From Aphrocallistes beatrix (Eukaryota > Porifera > Hexactinellida > Sceptrulophora > Aphrocallistidae): a stretch of 64,000 nucleotides of DNA. The translations under genes were made by a program, and so were the position numbers. Below the pieces are notes generated by a model, which worked only from the letters and a program-made list of their open reading frames with translations, had not been told where the DNA came from and did no database searches. Where the stretch lies: positions 372,001 through 436,000 of the forward strand of contig OY725490.1 in the NCBI GenBank assembly GCA_963281255.1, read 5' to 3'. Numbering within the stretch: the stretch's first letter is position 1; every line of letters begins with the position of its first letter. Of this stretch, positions 52,501 through 63,304 are shown one piece after another.

Positions 52501-55500
52501 TACTATCTACGTCACTCTGGGAGAATACAGCACAGAAGCTGGTACTGTAATAATATTGAGTACATTGGAGAGATTGCAAGATGTTTTGATCGGTACTGGA
52601 GTGAGCAGCATAATATTCATTATCATAGTCATCCCACTGTCTGTCATCATGGGAATGTTGTTCGTGTTGAGTGTGGATCACTGCTATTCAGAACATAAAA
52701 GAAAAGTTAGAAAAACAACATTGAGGAGAATGACACAACTTGAATTGAAAAATATTGAAAAAATGCATTCAAAAAAAGGTAGGTTGAACGAATCGTGAAG
52801 ATGTATGTAATGTTTTTTTTCTCTTTTATCTAAATATCAACCAAATTATCTACGCTTCATTGTTCAACACTTAAACCTGAATCCAAGATTGGTAAAATCG
52901 AGGGCTACTGGGCAAACATTTCTAGATATTAGTACAAGAAAAATGATCAAAGAATGTTAATATAACAAATGTAATAACGATATGTCATAAATTTATCTTC
53001 AGGATATTCCCAATTGGTCATAGAGAATGAGAGGGCAACAGGTACACAAACTCCTTTCCTCTCTTTTCACAGTTTTATGTTGAACTTCATGTTTCCGAAA
53101 CAGCCTAACCATCCAGTACTATATCCTGCTAAGGTAAGTCTGAATGTCTGCACTGTAAAATCTTAGAGGCTGTGTATACTAACTTTCAAACTTTCAGATC
53201 CCAGTTAACAAAGACGAGAAAGAGTTTAGGAAAGCATTAGAGATGTTCTATGAACTGCTGATAGATAAAGACTACTTTGTCTCTTTTGTACATTGCATAG
53301 AATCCAACAGATACTTTTCACTACGAGACAGGTTTAAAATCATTCATTCTACAGCTTAGAGCTTAAGTATATCCTATTGGCACTATTTATATTGTTGCTG
53401 TTGTTTACAGGTCTAACATAGCTGGTCTGTTTGTGCTGTGTCTGTACGATGAGATAGAGTACCTAACTGCAGTGCTGAAGACGCTACTCACAGATCTGAC
53501 TGAGAGAATGGTCTCCTACTCCAGAGCTAGGCTCATGTTCAAAAGGTCAGTTCAGCACATCTTACATACTACAGAAGCAGGAGAATGGGATTATGTTAGT
53601 TCACACATCATCCATCATAATACAGGAATGAGTCAGTGGCAGAGAAGCTGTTAGCTGATTGGTTGGCACTACTGATGTACAACCATCTGGTGGAAGCAGC
53701 AGGTCCTGCCATACACACGGCGTTTAGTGCCATGAAGACGTTGACAGAGAAAGGACCAGTGGACGTGTTCACAGGGGAAGCGATGTACTGTCTGGCTGAA
53801 GAAAAGATCTTGAAACAAGTAGCTGAGACGGACAATGTACAGGTAGGTCTATGCCTAGGAAGAGGAATTGATCAATCACATTTACTATTGTTCAACTAAC
53901 CATATGAAAATGAAAATGCACAGAATTATTGAATTGCAAGTTTTACAAAGCATTTATATGTTGGTAGGAGGTTACAGTGGAGATAAGAACAGAGGATGGT
54001 GAGCGCATGGGAGTTAATATACTGAAGTGTGACAGCATCACTCAGGCTAAACTTAAGATAATGGACGTGATGTACCACTCTGTACCTGTGTCTCAGCGAC
54101 CTCAAGTTACTGTGAGTTGTTAGAATTATGCATATTAATTAAGATTAGTCATCGTTTCCAAATGTTGAATATATATAAATGCACAAATTCATAAATGGAT
54201 TGGATATTTTCAGAAGATAGGATTAGTAGATTATATTTTGATTTTGATTTTAGGAACTGAACTTAGAGGCCCACTCTCCTCGGATGGAAGGATCCGGGAT
54301 GATTCTGAGGGACAGAGACCGCACCTGCCAAGTGTTAGATGGATGGCGACGAATCAACACCATGAGTCACTACGGGACTTTCTCTCAGGTGTTCAAACTC
54401 GTCCCGCGGACACACAAAGTGCACGGGGGACATGAGCAGGACTATGTGGGAACTCTAATACAGGACGACTTCTTGAATGCTGACATTGATAATTACATTA
54501 TAGATGACAGAGTATGGCATCTGGTGAGTATGTGGGGCATGTGTTTCCAAATTTCATGCTCTCTGATCCATTTTGTATTATTGATAGTAATGTCAAAGAA
54601 ATCATAGCAATTGATCGCGGATCAATTTTTTCTTGCATTGTTAAGTATCTAAATAAAAAATATTAAATGGGGCATGCCAAATTTCCAGGACGGAACCATC
54701 CCGAAACCTAGGTACCTAATTTCCGGGATGGGGCGAGTCAAGATGCCTAATCTCCGGGACGGGACATAAAAGCTACCTAACTTATAATAATAAACTGCTT
54801 AACAACTTTGTTATCTAGGTACCGTCTCCTCATCTCGCCAATATCAGAGACAATACGAAGTTGTCGAATGACCAACTCGTACGCCTATCCGCCACTAAAG
54901 TTAGTTGATCATACAGTGATGAATGTCATTATGGACAAACATCCTCTCACATATGAATAGGAATGCGTTTGAGGATGATTAGTATTCATTTTATTTCTTC
55001 AAATTGTCGATGTCACTTATCCCGAATATGAAGTGTTCTTTTTCTTAAAGTTAATACAGGTTGTTAAGTATGTAGTATCATCCTTAAAACATATCACATG
55101 GTGAAAATGAATGAAGAGTCATACTCAGAATCTTAATAGCACTGCATTACCATGCTATATGATATAACACAGCATGTGCCATGGTATACCAGACAGTGTC
55201 TGTACTGACTCGTGTTTTAGGATAGCGTACAGAAGCACGTGGATGACATGGTGAGTGCCATATTCCCAGACGTGTCTCTGCATCCACAGCTGCTTCCTCC
55301 TCCAATCAAGTTCCTGTTCGACTTCCTGGAAAGGCAGACGGAGGGACACAACATTGATAACGTGGCAGATGTCCTCCTGCAGTGGAAGAACAACAGGTCT
55401 GGCATGTGATTAGTTAGAATACCATTAAAGTGTTGGGATACTCTGTCTTGATTGGTTGGAAACTAGAAACAGAGATTGAAGACAGTTTGCCAACGTCTTA

Positions 55501-56541
55501 ACATTGATCCTAAATTTAGAATGTTTACATATTTATTTGTTACATAGCGTACAATTGGGGTTCTGGGTAACAATAATAAAGAATCCTCACTATCTGTTCG
55601 ATGTTATAAGATCTGGGACCATGGATTCAAATCTCACTGTCATAGCACAGGTCTTCATAGACAGCTGTATCTGTACAGATTCACATATCTCAAAGGTAAA
55701 TGTTCTTGTTGTTGTTTACTCATGTATTTATCTGTTTACTTGTTGTTAATCAGACAAACAAAGAGAAGTTACTATACAACAAAGAAGTTGAGATATATCG
55801 AGAGAAGATACTGAGGTAATTATATTCTAATTTTAGAATAGAATGTGTATAACATGGTTATGTATGAAGTTCTGTGTAGTTTCTATAGTGCAGTGGCAGA
55901 AGCACCTCCAGTAACAGAAGAAGCTCTATTCTCCTCTTACCAAGTTCCAAGGGTGAGTAGATCTAGATTCAGTACAAGGACTAAGAGTAAATATCCTTAT
56001 GCACACTAGAGTTGTGATGGAATCTGATGCAAATTGTTAGATATTAATAAACAATTGATTTTTATAATAGTTCTGAACACAATCTATATTTCTTGCAATA
56101 CATTAATGCGGCAGTATCTCTACTATGTATCTTACTGAAGATTTCATAATTTGAGAATTAATAGCAGTTGAGGGCAGTTCTAAAACGAGTTTTCATATTA
56201 AGTTTACATTTATATCTATGAGACCATAACCTATGCTTCCAGAGATAGAAGCCTTAGGGCTAAACTAAAACAAGCATACATTTAATACTATCTTGCAATA
56301 TTAACCAGAGTGTGTTAGGGAGGAGAACACTTCTACAGAGAGAGTGCACTACAAGCTCTCTACAGCTACGCACACTCCTGCAAGGATAAGGTGAGAATAT
56401 ATGCATATATACATTTATATGCACTTTTTTAAACATCTGATGATATTCATGTTTATCTAGTTGCTGGAAGTGATGCAAGCTGATAGGAGGTTGGATGATC
56501 AAGTGTCAAAATTCAAGGAAATATATACCATTCTTTCATAA
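46565..56541 (+). CDS. Plexin (semaphorin receptor), copy 2, 25 exons
   Basis: Same 25-exon plan as copy 1: 46565-46885, 47263-47928, 47991-48203, 48275-48631, 48713-48896, 49676-50019, 50081-50273, 50344-50516, 50586-50752, 51073-51625, 52031-52267, 52337-52778, 53003-53133, 53198-53331, 53411-53545, 53626-53842, 53968-54111, 54254-54523, 54819-54899, 55221-55396, 55548-55695, 55754-55815, 55889-55952, 56319-56390, 56461-56541. Total 5565 bases, 1854 residues. Every splice phase matches copy 1; length differences are whole codons in exons 2, 3, 12, 18 and 21. Signal peptide, sema, three PSI, IPT repeats, membrane span (about residues 1220-1245) and GAP motifs (SLRDR, VRLSATK) are kept. Intron 5 is expanded by an insertion and intron 18 holds satellite DNA. 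Both copies look functional. Confidence 0.9.
48930..49555. other. Insertion in plexin-2 intron 5
   Basis: Intron 5 is 779 bp here and 297 bp in copy 1, and the intron ends ('gtatttgctgtatttg...') still match. The extra DNA includes 'caaaggtgctcaatcggtggcccgcgg', a phrase typical of hAT-type termini, and 'tcacggtcgaccgacccgac' near its right side. Exact ends were not resolved. Confidence 0.45.
54668..54768. repeat. Satellite-type units in plexin-2 intron 18
   Basis: 'ggggcatgccaaatttccaggacggaaccatcccg' then 'ggtacctaatttccgggatggggcgagtcaagatgcctaatctccgggacgggac': the same unit as the minisatellite at 20119 and the foldback at 5664. Plexin 1 lacks it at the equivalent site, so it arrived after the duplication. 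Confidence 0.7.
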
Positions 56542-56854
56542 TTGACAAGAAAAAGAATTGAATATCAATATTACTACTATAGATATCTATTTTATAATTG
56601 TTTGATATATTGCCAATCTAAAGTTTTGTCCTCCCGTCGGTTTCTGCTGTGACAGGTATTATAATTTTTGAAAAAGAACTTCTAATATGTTTTATTTACT
56701 AACCTTCTATTTGAGATATCAAATGAACCCAATGGGATATTTAGTAACGCATCTGCGATGTCACATGGATTGAATGATAGTCATGGGTCACTTGTGATAG
56801 CCCTGGATCAATGGTAGAATAAGTAAATGCAGTCATACTAAATTACTCTACAAA

Positions 56855-57604
56855 TCTTATATATTAAAACTCCAGGATTTTTTTTTTTTCTTTTTGTTTT
56901 TTTTTTGTTTGTCCGAATTGATTGAAGAATTGGCAAGTCGTAGAAATACGAAAATTGGCATGTAGTTATCAAATGATGAATCTAGGATTAAGTTCGAAGA
57001 TCTAAGCGAAATGTTCACACCTCGCCGAGATAGGTGACAAAATGTGCTGACCAATCAAATTCGATTATTTTATAATGTAAATACATTGGAATAAAATAGT
57101 AGTGACTTATGCATACAATCAAAAGAACTATTCGTGATTGAAATTCATTGGTTTATGTGAACCAATCAATTATCAGCCTTTTATAATGCCATTCACACGG
57201 TTCTATTTCATGTAAATGATTGAATACTGCTATTTTGAGTCTATAATTTGATTGTTAACAACAATTAAAGTGTGTTATATGCTACGATAAATCAATTCGA
57301 TCATAAAATAACTTTTAACGACATGGACTAGAATTGATTATTTAAGTATAATAATCTTTAGCAATGTGAACTTTGTGTATTCAAATTGAGCTTACATTCA
57401 GGATTAGTTGACTTAATACGAAGTAAATTATATTTATCACGAAACAAGATTTCTGCTACAGTTCTGATTTCATTAATGTAACCGTAGACAAATGATAATC
57501 GAGCGTACTTAGTAAGTGACGTATATTCCCAAGCACCCACTTGGTAAATCTGCGGACACGCAGTGTCCGCAAGTCGCGCAACGCAAGCAAGCGAAGCGCG
57601 CTTG
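56855..57604 (+). mobile_element. Helitron-like non-autonomous element, complete 750-bp copy
   Basis: Begins TCTTATATATTAAAACTCCA after an A and ends '...gcaagcaagcgaagcgcgcttg' followed by T. The 3' terminus can form a CAAGCG/CGCTTG stem with a 5-base loop, and just inside is 'gcggacacgcagtgtccgc', a second perfect stem. Other landmarks: a T-rich tract at 56880-56907, 'ccgaattgattgaagaattggcaagtcgtag', 'cacctcgccgagataggtgaca' and 'gttaacaacaattaaagtgtg'. There is no coding capacity. It is the reference copy for the truncated ones at 10639, 11527, 12602-13854, 16123 and 18721. Confidence 0.8.
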
Positions 57605-57637
57605 TCTATAATAGAATACAGTGCAATTGATTGTAGC

Positions 57638-58504
57638 TCAAAAACAAGAAAATATTTGCAATCCACAGATTCTATAACAAGATAGGACAACTAATTTTAA
57701 ATTGTCTGTGAGGGCTATTCCATATGGCACAAGGAGCTTTCCCATTTCCTGACCATCCTCCCCTATAGTGCAGATGAGTTCCCCTTCTTTTGAGTATATA
57801 TTCACATGGTAGGTTATAGAATCACAAGTGATGAAATCCCCATTGGGACCTAAACAAAATGAGCTAGGAGTTGAAGCATGTGGATTCTGCAAGGATATGG
57901 AACGTAGTTTGTATCCAGAATGAGTGAAAACATGAATTAAGGAGGGATCTCTGAAGGGTGCACTGAGCACAAAGATCTCTTCTGTCGTTAATTTCACGTC
58001 CACTGGTCTTGTCATGGAATGATGGGAAATGTCCTGTTTGTAATTAAGGTCGCTGTCTAGGATTCTGACTCTAGAATTACTGCGATCCGAGACGAATACA
58101 TTGCCAATGTTGGAGACAGCGAGTCCTTGAGGGAGCCAGAATTGTTTCTTAGCTCCCTCGATCCTCCCCATCATTGAGACGAGACAAAAGTCATCCATTC
58201 TGAATTTGAAGATGGTAGGCCAACCAAGATCCGTTACATAAATAATGTCTTTGTGTATCGCGATATTAAGCAGATTTACCATATATGCATGACTGAACAT
58301 ATCAAGGTACTCACCATTCTCTGAGAATATAAATATGCGTTTATCTGTTGCTACATAAATCTGGTTTCTATCAGCAACTGTGGCTACACCTCTAGGATAC
58401 CAATCTAGTACTTCAATTGATACAGATATTAAATGGTCGTAGCAACGTTCTATATTAACTTCTGCGGTTTCAACGTGTTGAAGCGATGGAAATCGAACCT
58501 CCAT
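57638..58504 (-). CDS. NHL-repeat beta-propeller protein, family C
   Basis: Single exon, 288 residues from the ATG at 58504 (MEVRFPSLQHVETAEVNIER then CYDHLISV); the few open codons upstream contain no ATG. Blades: GVATVADRNQIYVATDKRIFIFSENGEYL; IAIHKDIIYVTDLGWPTIFKFRM; GLAVSNIGNVFVSDRSNSRVRILDSDLNYKQDIS; HHSMTRPVDVKLTTEEIFVLS...IHVFTHSGYKLRSISL; DFITCDSITYHVNIYSKEGELICTIG; GIALTDNLKLVVLSCYRICGLQIFSCF. The third blade has the canonical D-x5-R NHL core. Its stop lies only 33 bp from a Helitron-like 3' end, so its 3' untranslated region may include that element. The function is unknown. Confidence 0.86.
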   Translation of the reverse strand: MEVRFPSLQHVETAEVNIERCYDHLISVSIEVLDWYPRGVATVADRNQIYVATDKRIFIFSENGEYLDMFSHAYMVNLLNIAIHKDIIYVTDLGWPTIFKFRMDDFCLVSMMGRIEGAKKQFWLPQGLAVSNIGNVFVSDRSNSRVRILDSDLNYKQDISHHSMTRPVDVKLTTEEIFVLSAPFRDPSLIHVFTHSGYKLRSISLQNPHASTPSSFCLGPNGDFITCDSITYHVNIYSKEGELICTIGEDGQEMGKLLVPYGIALTDNLKLVVLSCYRICGLQIFSCF

Positions 58505-59707
58505 TTCCCAGATCGTCAATTCCTGAAATATATTCAGAATAATTGAATTTGAAATGATGTTAGCTTAGTAAGTCCAAGTCTATCTACTTGTATGGTAGGT
58601 TTAGTTGGGGAGTAGCAGGGATCCGAGAAGCTTAAAAAAGTGATTAATAAGCAGATAAAATATTCTACAAAATCTAGGGTTCCGAATAATCGGGGGTCAT
58701 ACACTAAAATCCATTAATTAATATGCGGGTCGGGGCTGTTCATTTGGATCTAATGTCCCTTCTAATGGATGAATCCTCTTTCCAAACATCTCCCTTTCCC
58801 TCAGGAATCCTTTTGAGTAAATTTACATTAAAATGAGTGAAAACACTAGTTATGACTTTACCCAACATAAAATCAATTTAGACCTCAGGATATCGCGCTT
58901 CTTCCCTCGTTAGAAGTTCTGCCCTACGAAAATTATGAAACACCAAGTTTGGATTCATATAATAGACAATCATCTTATCGTCTCTAATTATCCTAGATTA
59001 CAGGGATCGAGTTCATTGGTAAGTACAATCAAAAGTAACTATAACTATAAAAGGAACAAATTTATGCAAAAAGTGAGCTTCAAATTAGACCCTCTCAATT
59101 TAGATCTTCCAATAAACCTTGTAAATAGCTCTGCGCCGAGCGTTTCTCATAAAACATTGCTCTTGTATATAATCTCCGAGGAATCAACACGCTATGATAC
59201 CTTTCACTACCTGTGAGTACGATATGACCAATCGTCTCTAAGGCATTTTTTTCCATAAGATCAAACTCAATACGTAACATTTTTGAATGAAGCGGCCGAA
59301 TAAACGGGGGCTACCAAACCAGTTGACAATAACCAATAACCGATCTAAGCTACACAACAACATCCCACAATGGAATGTGAAGTGAGCTGATTCAATACTG
59401 CTTTTGGCTCAGTATTGATAGTGAGAGGGTCAACGGCTCACTAATTGTATAAGTCAACAAAACATATTTATACTAAAAATTTTCCAAGACTAAATATCAT
59501 GGGTGGGTTTTAAACATGTTGATAAACAATAATAGATAAACTAGTGTAAGAATAAGCTTGCATACATACGTACGTACATACAATGCTGTTATTCACATCT
59601 ACGTAGTTGCTTATCTTAAATTTAAGTATGCCTCCTTCTGTTCAAGGACCACTCAGACATTTCACAAATGTAGATCGAAACCAAAATGAGTAGATTATAA
59701 ACAATTA
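58505..59707. other. Intergenic with transposon traces, no gene recognised
   Basis: 'gggttccgaataatcgggggtcatac' (about 58678) and 'cggccgaataaacgggggctacc' (about 59291) look like ends of TA-type DNA elements but do not pair convincingly. A 93-codon open frame at 58935-59216 has no recognisable motif and is not called. Confidence 0.35.
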
Positions 59708-60080
59708 TCTTTACTATTAATACTCGATTAATGTGTGTATATATAAATATATCTGTAAAGAATTGATTGAAGAAACTTCCAAGCGCGGAAAGCTGATTTT
59801 TGGCATGTGGGAGTTTTTTGGCTATGGCTCCACTAAGTTCCGACCTCAGACCATAACGTCGACTCATCATGGAATTATGACGTCATTGTCATCATTTTTA
59901 TAAATTTCGTAGAATTAGAAATTTTGATTAGTTTTTCGACCATAACTCAGCCATTTTAGGTGCTAGAAGGCTGAAATTTTGATATAATGTGTGTATTAAT
60001 ATAACACACATATTATGCAACTATTATCAAATAAATGAGGACTCATTACTCTGTTATGACATCATCATTACGGATTACGG
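59708..60080 (+). mobile_element. Second Helitron-like subfamily, 5' portion
   Basis: TCTTTACTATTAATACTC after an A, then 'ctgatttttggcatgtgggagttttttggctatggctccacta', 'tatgacgtcattgtcatca' and 'attatgcaactattatcaaataaatgaggactcattactctgttatgac'. The 5' part matches 18581-18720 and the last part matches 19515-19565. The GC-rich 3' end is missing. Confidence 0.6.
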
Positions 60081-60168
60081 CATTACGGAAAGTAATCAAC
60101 TAAGCATTATAAATAAATACTTACATCCAATGCATATTCATTTTGAAAATTCTTTTTGAAATCTATCA

Positions 60169-60350
60169 TGATACCGGGAAAAGTAGCAGTAAATAAAGAG
60201 AATATGTCCATAACTGTGCAAATATTGCTCTGATAGAAGTGGCGAGGGAAGTGTGAAACTCAAGTTTAAAACGCAGTTTATGACTTAATCGACACAAACC
60301 ATGATATAACCTCGAAAGAAGAATACTGTGCATTCGCTCAAGCAACCGGT
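60169..60350 (+). pseudogene. EF-hand protein fragment
   Basis: 'gtccataactgtgcaaatattgctctgatagaagtggcgagggaagtg' and 'gttatgacttaatcgacacaaaccatgat' type text, then 'cgaaagaagaatactgtgcattcgctcaagcaaccggt', parallels 61715-61895 of the larger EF-hand pseudogene (DTNHD...SKEEYCAFAQATG). The frame is broken and the rest of the gene is missing. A MITE follows at 60425. Confidence 0.65.
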
Positions 60351-60424
60351 TCAATACTGTTGGAGGGATCAGACCAAAATTGCACCTTATTGGAGTCAAG
60401 TTAAAGTAACCGGACAAAAGTATT

Positions 60425-60860
60425 CAGCACCACGAAAACCACCATATAAATAGTATTAAAGTGGGTTTATCGACATTGAAATATGTACTCAAACTTTAAG
60501 AAATACTCTGCTTTTGATCTCAAATTCATAATCTACACATTCTAATTACTCATAATTGAGAGCTTCAACTCAGTTGCTAACTACCAAGTTAAAAATATCT
60601 ACCTCCGATACCTGATGCAACTTGTCCCCATTCAGGGCCATTAAATTTGATGGCAATTAGCGATACAAAGTGGCATACGTTGATAAATTTCTACATTGGA
60701 ACTAGTATTTGTGTTGAATGCTTCAAAAATGGGTAATTTGGATGTGGAGTTTACGAATTAGAAATCAAAAATATAATATTTCTTACAGTTTGAGTACATA
60801 TTCCATTATAAATAGACTCACTTTAATACTATTTGCATGGAGGTTTTCACGGTGGTACTG
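60425..60860. mobile_element. 436-bp TA-type MITE
   Basis: Left end CAGCACCACGAAAACCACCA then 'tataaatagtattaaagtgggttta'; right end reversed CAGTACCACCGTGAAAACCT then 'ccatgcaaatagtattaaagtgagtcta': about 45 bp of imperfect inverted termini. TA follows the right end. The interior has words like 'actcaaactttaagaaatac' and 'cacattctaattactcat' shared with the element at 27583, so they are probably one family. No coding capacity. Confidence 0.8.
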
Positions 60861-60868
60861 TATATCTT

Positions 60869-60970
60869 TATATGGTGGATATTATAACCTGGGTCCAAAA
60901 TCTTAAAATTTTCATACTTTTTCACAAAAGGTGTCACAATATATCAGTCAATCAGAATCCAGGGATTTAA
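60869..60970. repeat. Dispersed repeat shared with 409-512
   Basis: 'tatggtggatattataacctgggtccaaaatcttaaaat' to 'tcaatcagaatccagggatttaa', the partner of 409-512. Unknown class. Confidence 0.6.
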
Positions 60971-61338
60971 AATCACTTAGTAAATTTGAAATTTGATTGG
61001 CTGAAGTAAAAAAGTTTCGACCAATCAAATAATAGGTTTATAATTCTACAGACAATTAAATATATTTGTTTATATTTAATATAATGTTAACATATGCTGT
61101 TAATATGGTCTCAAAGTGAATTTATAAACTTTCCGATATTTGCCTCATTGCAAATTGTCACGATCGGATTCATTCTATCCCTGGTCAAGATTTAAACATA
61201 TGAAAAATGGCATTGTAGGTGCATAGTAGTAGGCTATGATTGATTCATAAATATCAGCTTTCCAATCGGATTCTATATTTATCTACAGTGCAGTGCCTAT
61301 CCAATCGAATCTCTAAATTGAATTATTTGCTTTCTACC

Positions 61339-62032
61339 ATGGCAGCTAAGGGTAAGGAATGTAGCAGGAATTATTTAGTTTAATTAAGATAGATATGATT
61401 AAAGAGGATAAATTTAGATATTTGATTATTTATTTGATCAAATAAGGTTCAAGGTTGTGACAGTTTACTATCTGTTTTCTCCTAGGTACCTCCTTGACAG
61501 CAGATAACTACTTTAAGAATGCAGAATGGTTGAAACGCGTTGAAACTGTCTTCAACCTTCTTGATGCTGATAAAGGAGTCGTAACTATTAACGATTTAGT
61601 TATAGATACGAAGAAATACGCACACTTGAATTCCGATCCTAAAATCATTGAGTAGTGTCGAATCGCGATGTGTGAGTTTGCAGCAGAATTGGGAATAAAA
61701 CCAGGAACTTCAGTGACTAAAGAAGAATATATCCAAAACTGTGCCAATCTTGCTCCGAAAGAAGTGGCAAAGGTGAGAAGTGGCGAGGGAAGTGTCAAGC
61801 ACAAGTTCAATAACGCAGTTTTGATGTGATTGACACAAACCACGACGGAACTGTGTCGAAAGAAGAATATCACGCATTTGCTCAAGCAACCGGTGTATGG
61901 GATCACACCTTTGTTGATTATATCTTCAATCAATTTGATACAAACAAGAACGGGAAACTGGAGAGGAAGGAGATCACGGACTACGAGTACAAACTATTCT
62001 TTACGCTCGAAGATGTGACAGGGAAGGTTTAA
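61339..62032 (+). pseudogene. EF-hand calcium-binding protein, broken by a stop and a frameshift
   Basis: Exon 1 61339-61351 (MAAK plus one base), donor GTAAGG; exon 2 from 61486 after CCTAG, phase consistent, reads GTSLTADNYFKNAEWLKRVE then TVFNLLDADKGVVTINDLVI. An in-frame TAG at 61653-61655 (after DPKIIE) interrupts it. It then continues CRIAMCEFAAELGIKPGTSV and TKEEYIQNCANLAPKEVAKV. A one-base loss near 61822 shifts the frame into the two best EF hands: DTNHDGTVSKEEY and DTNKNGKLERKEI, ending FFTLEDVTGKV. The layout (about 190 residues, weak N-terminal and strong C-terminal EF loops) resembles sarcoplasmic calcium-binding/calexcitin-like proteins. The only other traces are partial copies at 60169 and 62629. 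Confidence 0.8.
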
Positions 62033-62070
62033 GTGGAATAGTTCGTCAGTGATATCTAGTTTGTAATTCA

Positions 62071-62610
62071 CTGCCCGCCGCCGCGGCAGGGTTGGAAAAA
62101 AATCATGATTTTTTTAAAAAAATCAAAAATCATGATTTATTTGATTTAAATCAGATTTTTTTGATTTAAATCAGATTTATTTGATTTAAATTAGATTTTT
62201 ATATATTTTTATCTATAATCATTTAGTCTTCTGTTTATTTTTATCTACTCATAATAAAATAGAATTCTAGAATAAATGTAACATTATCTACGTATAATAG
62301 AATGTTTTAGTGAAAGAAAACGAAAAATTAGAATAAATATTAATGAAGAAAGCGAAAAATTAGAGTACGTATGTATTAATGTACGTAGAACTAGAAGAAA
62401 TGATTTATGAGTATTCAGCAGCTTGTATATAAATACTAATTTTCCTGCTTTAGCTATACCTAATCTATTCCTAACTTTTGAATGTACAAAAGCCATCACA
62501 CTTTTATCAAATAAGAAACATTGAAGAAATTTCTAAAAGGAAATATATTCCAAAAAGATCAAAAAACACGATTTTGATTTTTTTAAGTGATTTAAATCAA
62601 AACAACCCTG
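62071..62610. mobile_element. hAT-like MITE rich in AAATCATGATTT
   Basis: Has CAGGGTTGG at 62087 and its counterpart CAACCCTG at 62610, with long 'gatttaaatcagattt' repeats inside the left end and the inverse near the right. TGTAATTCA (62062-62070) and TGTAATTGA (62611-62619) may be the 8-9 bp target duplication, leaving a 16-base GC-rich leader (62071-62086) unexplained. No coding capacity. Confidence 0.65.
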
Positions 62611-62628
62611 TGTAATTGACATTTTCGT

Positions 62629-62712
62629 TTAGGAAGAATACTGTGCATTCGCTAAAGCAACCGGTGTATGCGATCACAACTTTATTGAGTTCCTTTTCAA
62701 TCAATTATTATT
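62629..62712 (+). pseudogene. EF-hand protein fragment
   Basis: 'gaagaatactgtgcattcgctaaagcaaccggtgtatgcgatcacaactttattgagttccttttcaatcaatta' reads EEYCAFAKATGVCDHNFIEF then LFNQL, the same as the EF-3 to EF-4 linker of the 61339 copy. It follows 'tttcgtttag', which could be an old splice acceptor. Confidence 0.65.
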
Positions 62713-62934
62713 TTGTTTATGTCAAATAAACTTGGTTGGTTATAGTTCTGAGGATTAACACTATATCCAATAAATTTATAAAGAATAAAATCTCCTGGAG
62801 TTACATCTGAAAATGAATAGCCATTTGAGGTCTAATTACTAATTAACAGCAACATAACATTATTCTTAGAATTTACATTTATCTAATGCCTGAGGCTGAG
62901 ATAAAGTCAATTTTATCTTTTTTAGTTGCGGAGT

Positions 62935-63304
62935 AGAATTTGAAGAAATTGCTCCAACTAATTTGATGGCAAATTATGCAACGGAACATTTTTAATCAAA
63001 TAATTTGCATTTTCACATGAGTCATTCGAGCTATCTCCACTAGCTTATCAGTAACTTAGCTGTGGAGACATTTCGAATGACTCATGAGAAATTGTTTTGT
63101 TGAAAACATATCTTCCATCTGTAGTTTACCACCAGACAAGATGAAGCAATTTCTTGTTTGACGTAATCCGATACAGTCACACTCTACTCCACCAACCAAA
63201 TTTAATGGTTATAAAAGCTACTAATAGACCCAATCTATAATATATAATATACTCTAACATACTTCTCACTTTTGTAAAGATTTGGATCAATCTTTTCAGG
63301 ATAA
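62935..63304 (+). promoter_or_regulatory. Palindromic family-B promoter cassette with TATA box
   Basis: The right arm 'gtaatccgatacagtcacactctactccacc' is intact (ending near 63193); the outer left arm is partly lost. The octamer-like ATTTGCAT is at 63003-63010, and the hairpin carries TGAGTCA and TGACTCA. TATAAAAG is at 63210-63217, 95 bp before the ATG. Confidence 0.72.

Noticed and set aside
57540-57604. GC-rich hairpin followed by T-rich sequence as a bacterial-type terminator
   Set aside because: It is the 3' end of a repeated element in eukaryotic DNA and occurs away from gene ends.
58935-59216. 93-codon + strand open frame
   Set aside because: No recognisable domain, no family member, and it lies in transposon-scarred DNA.
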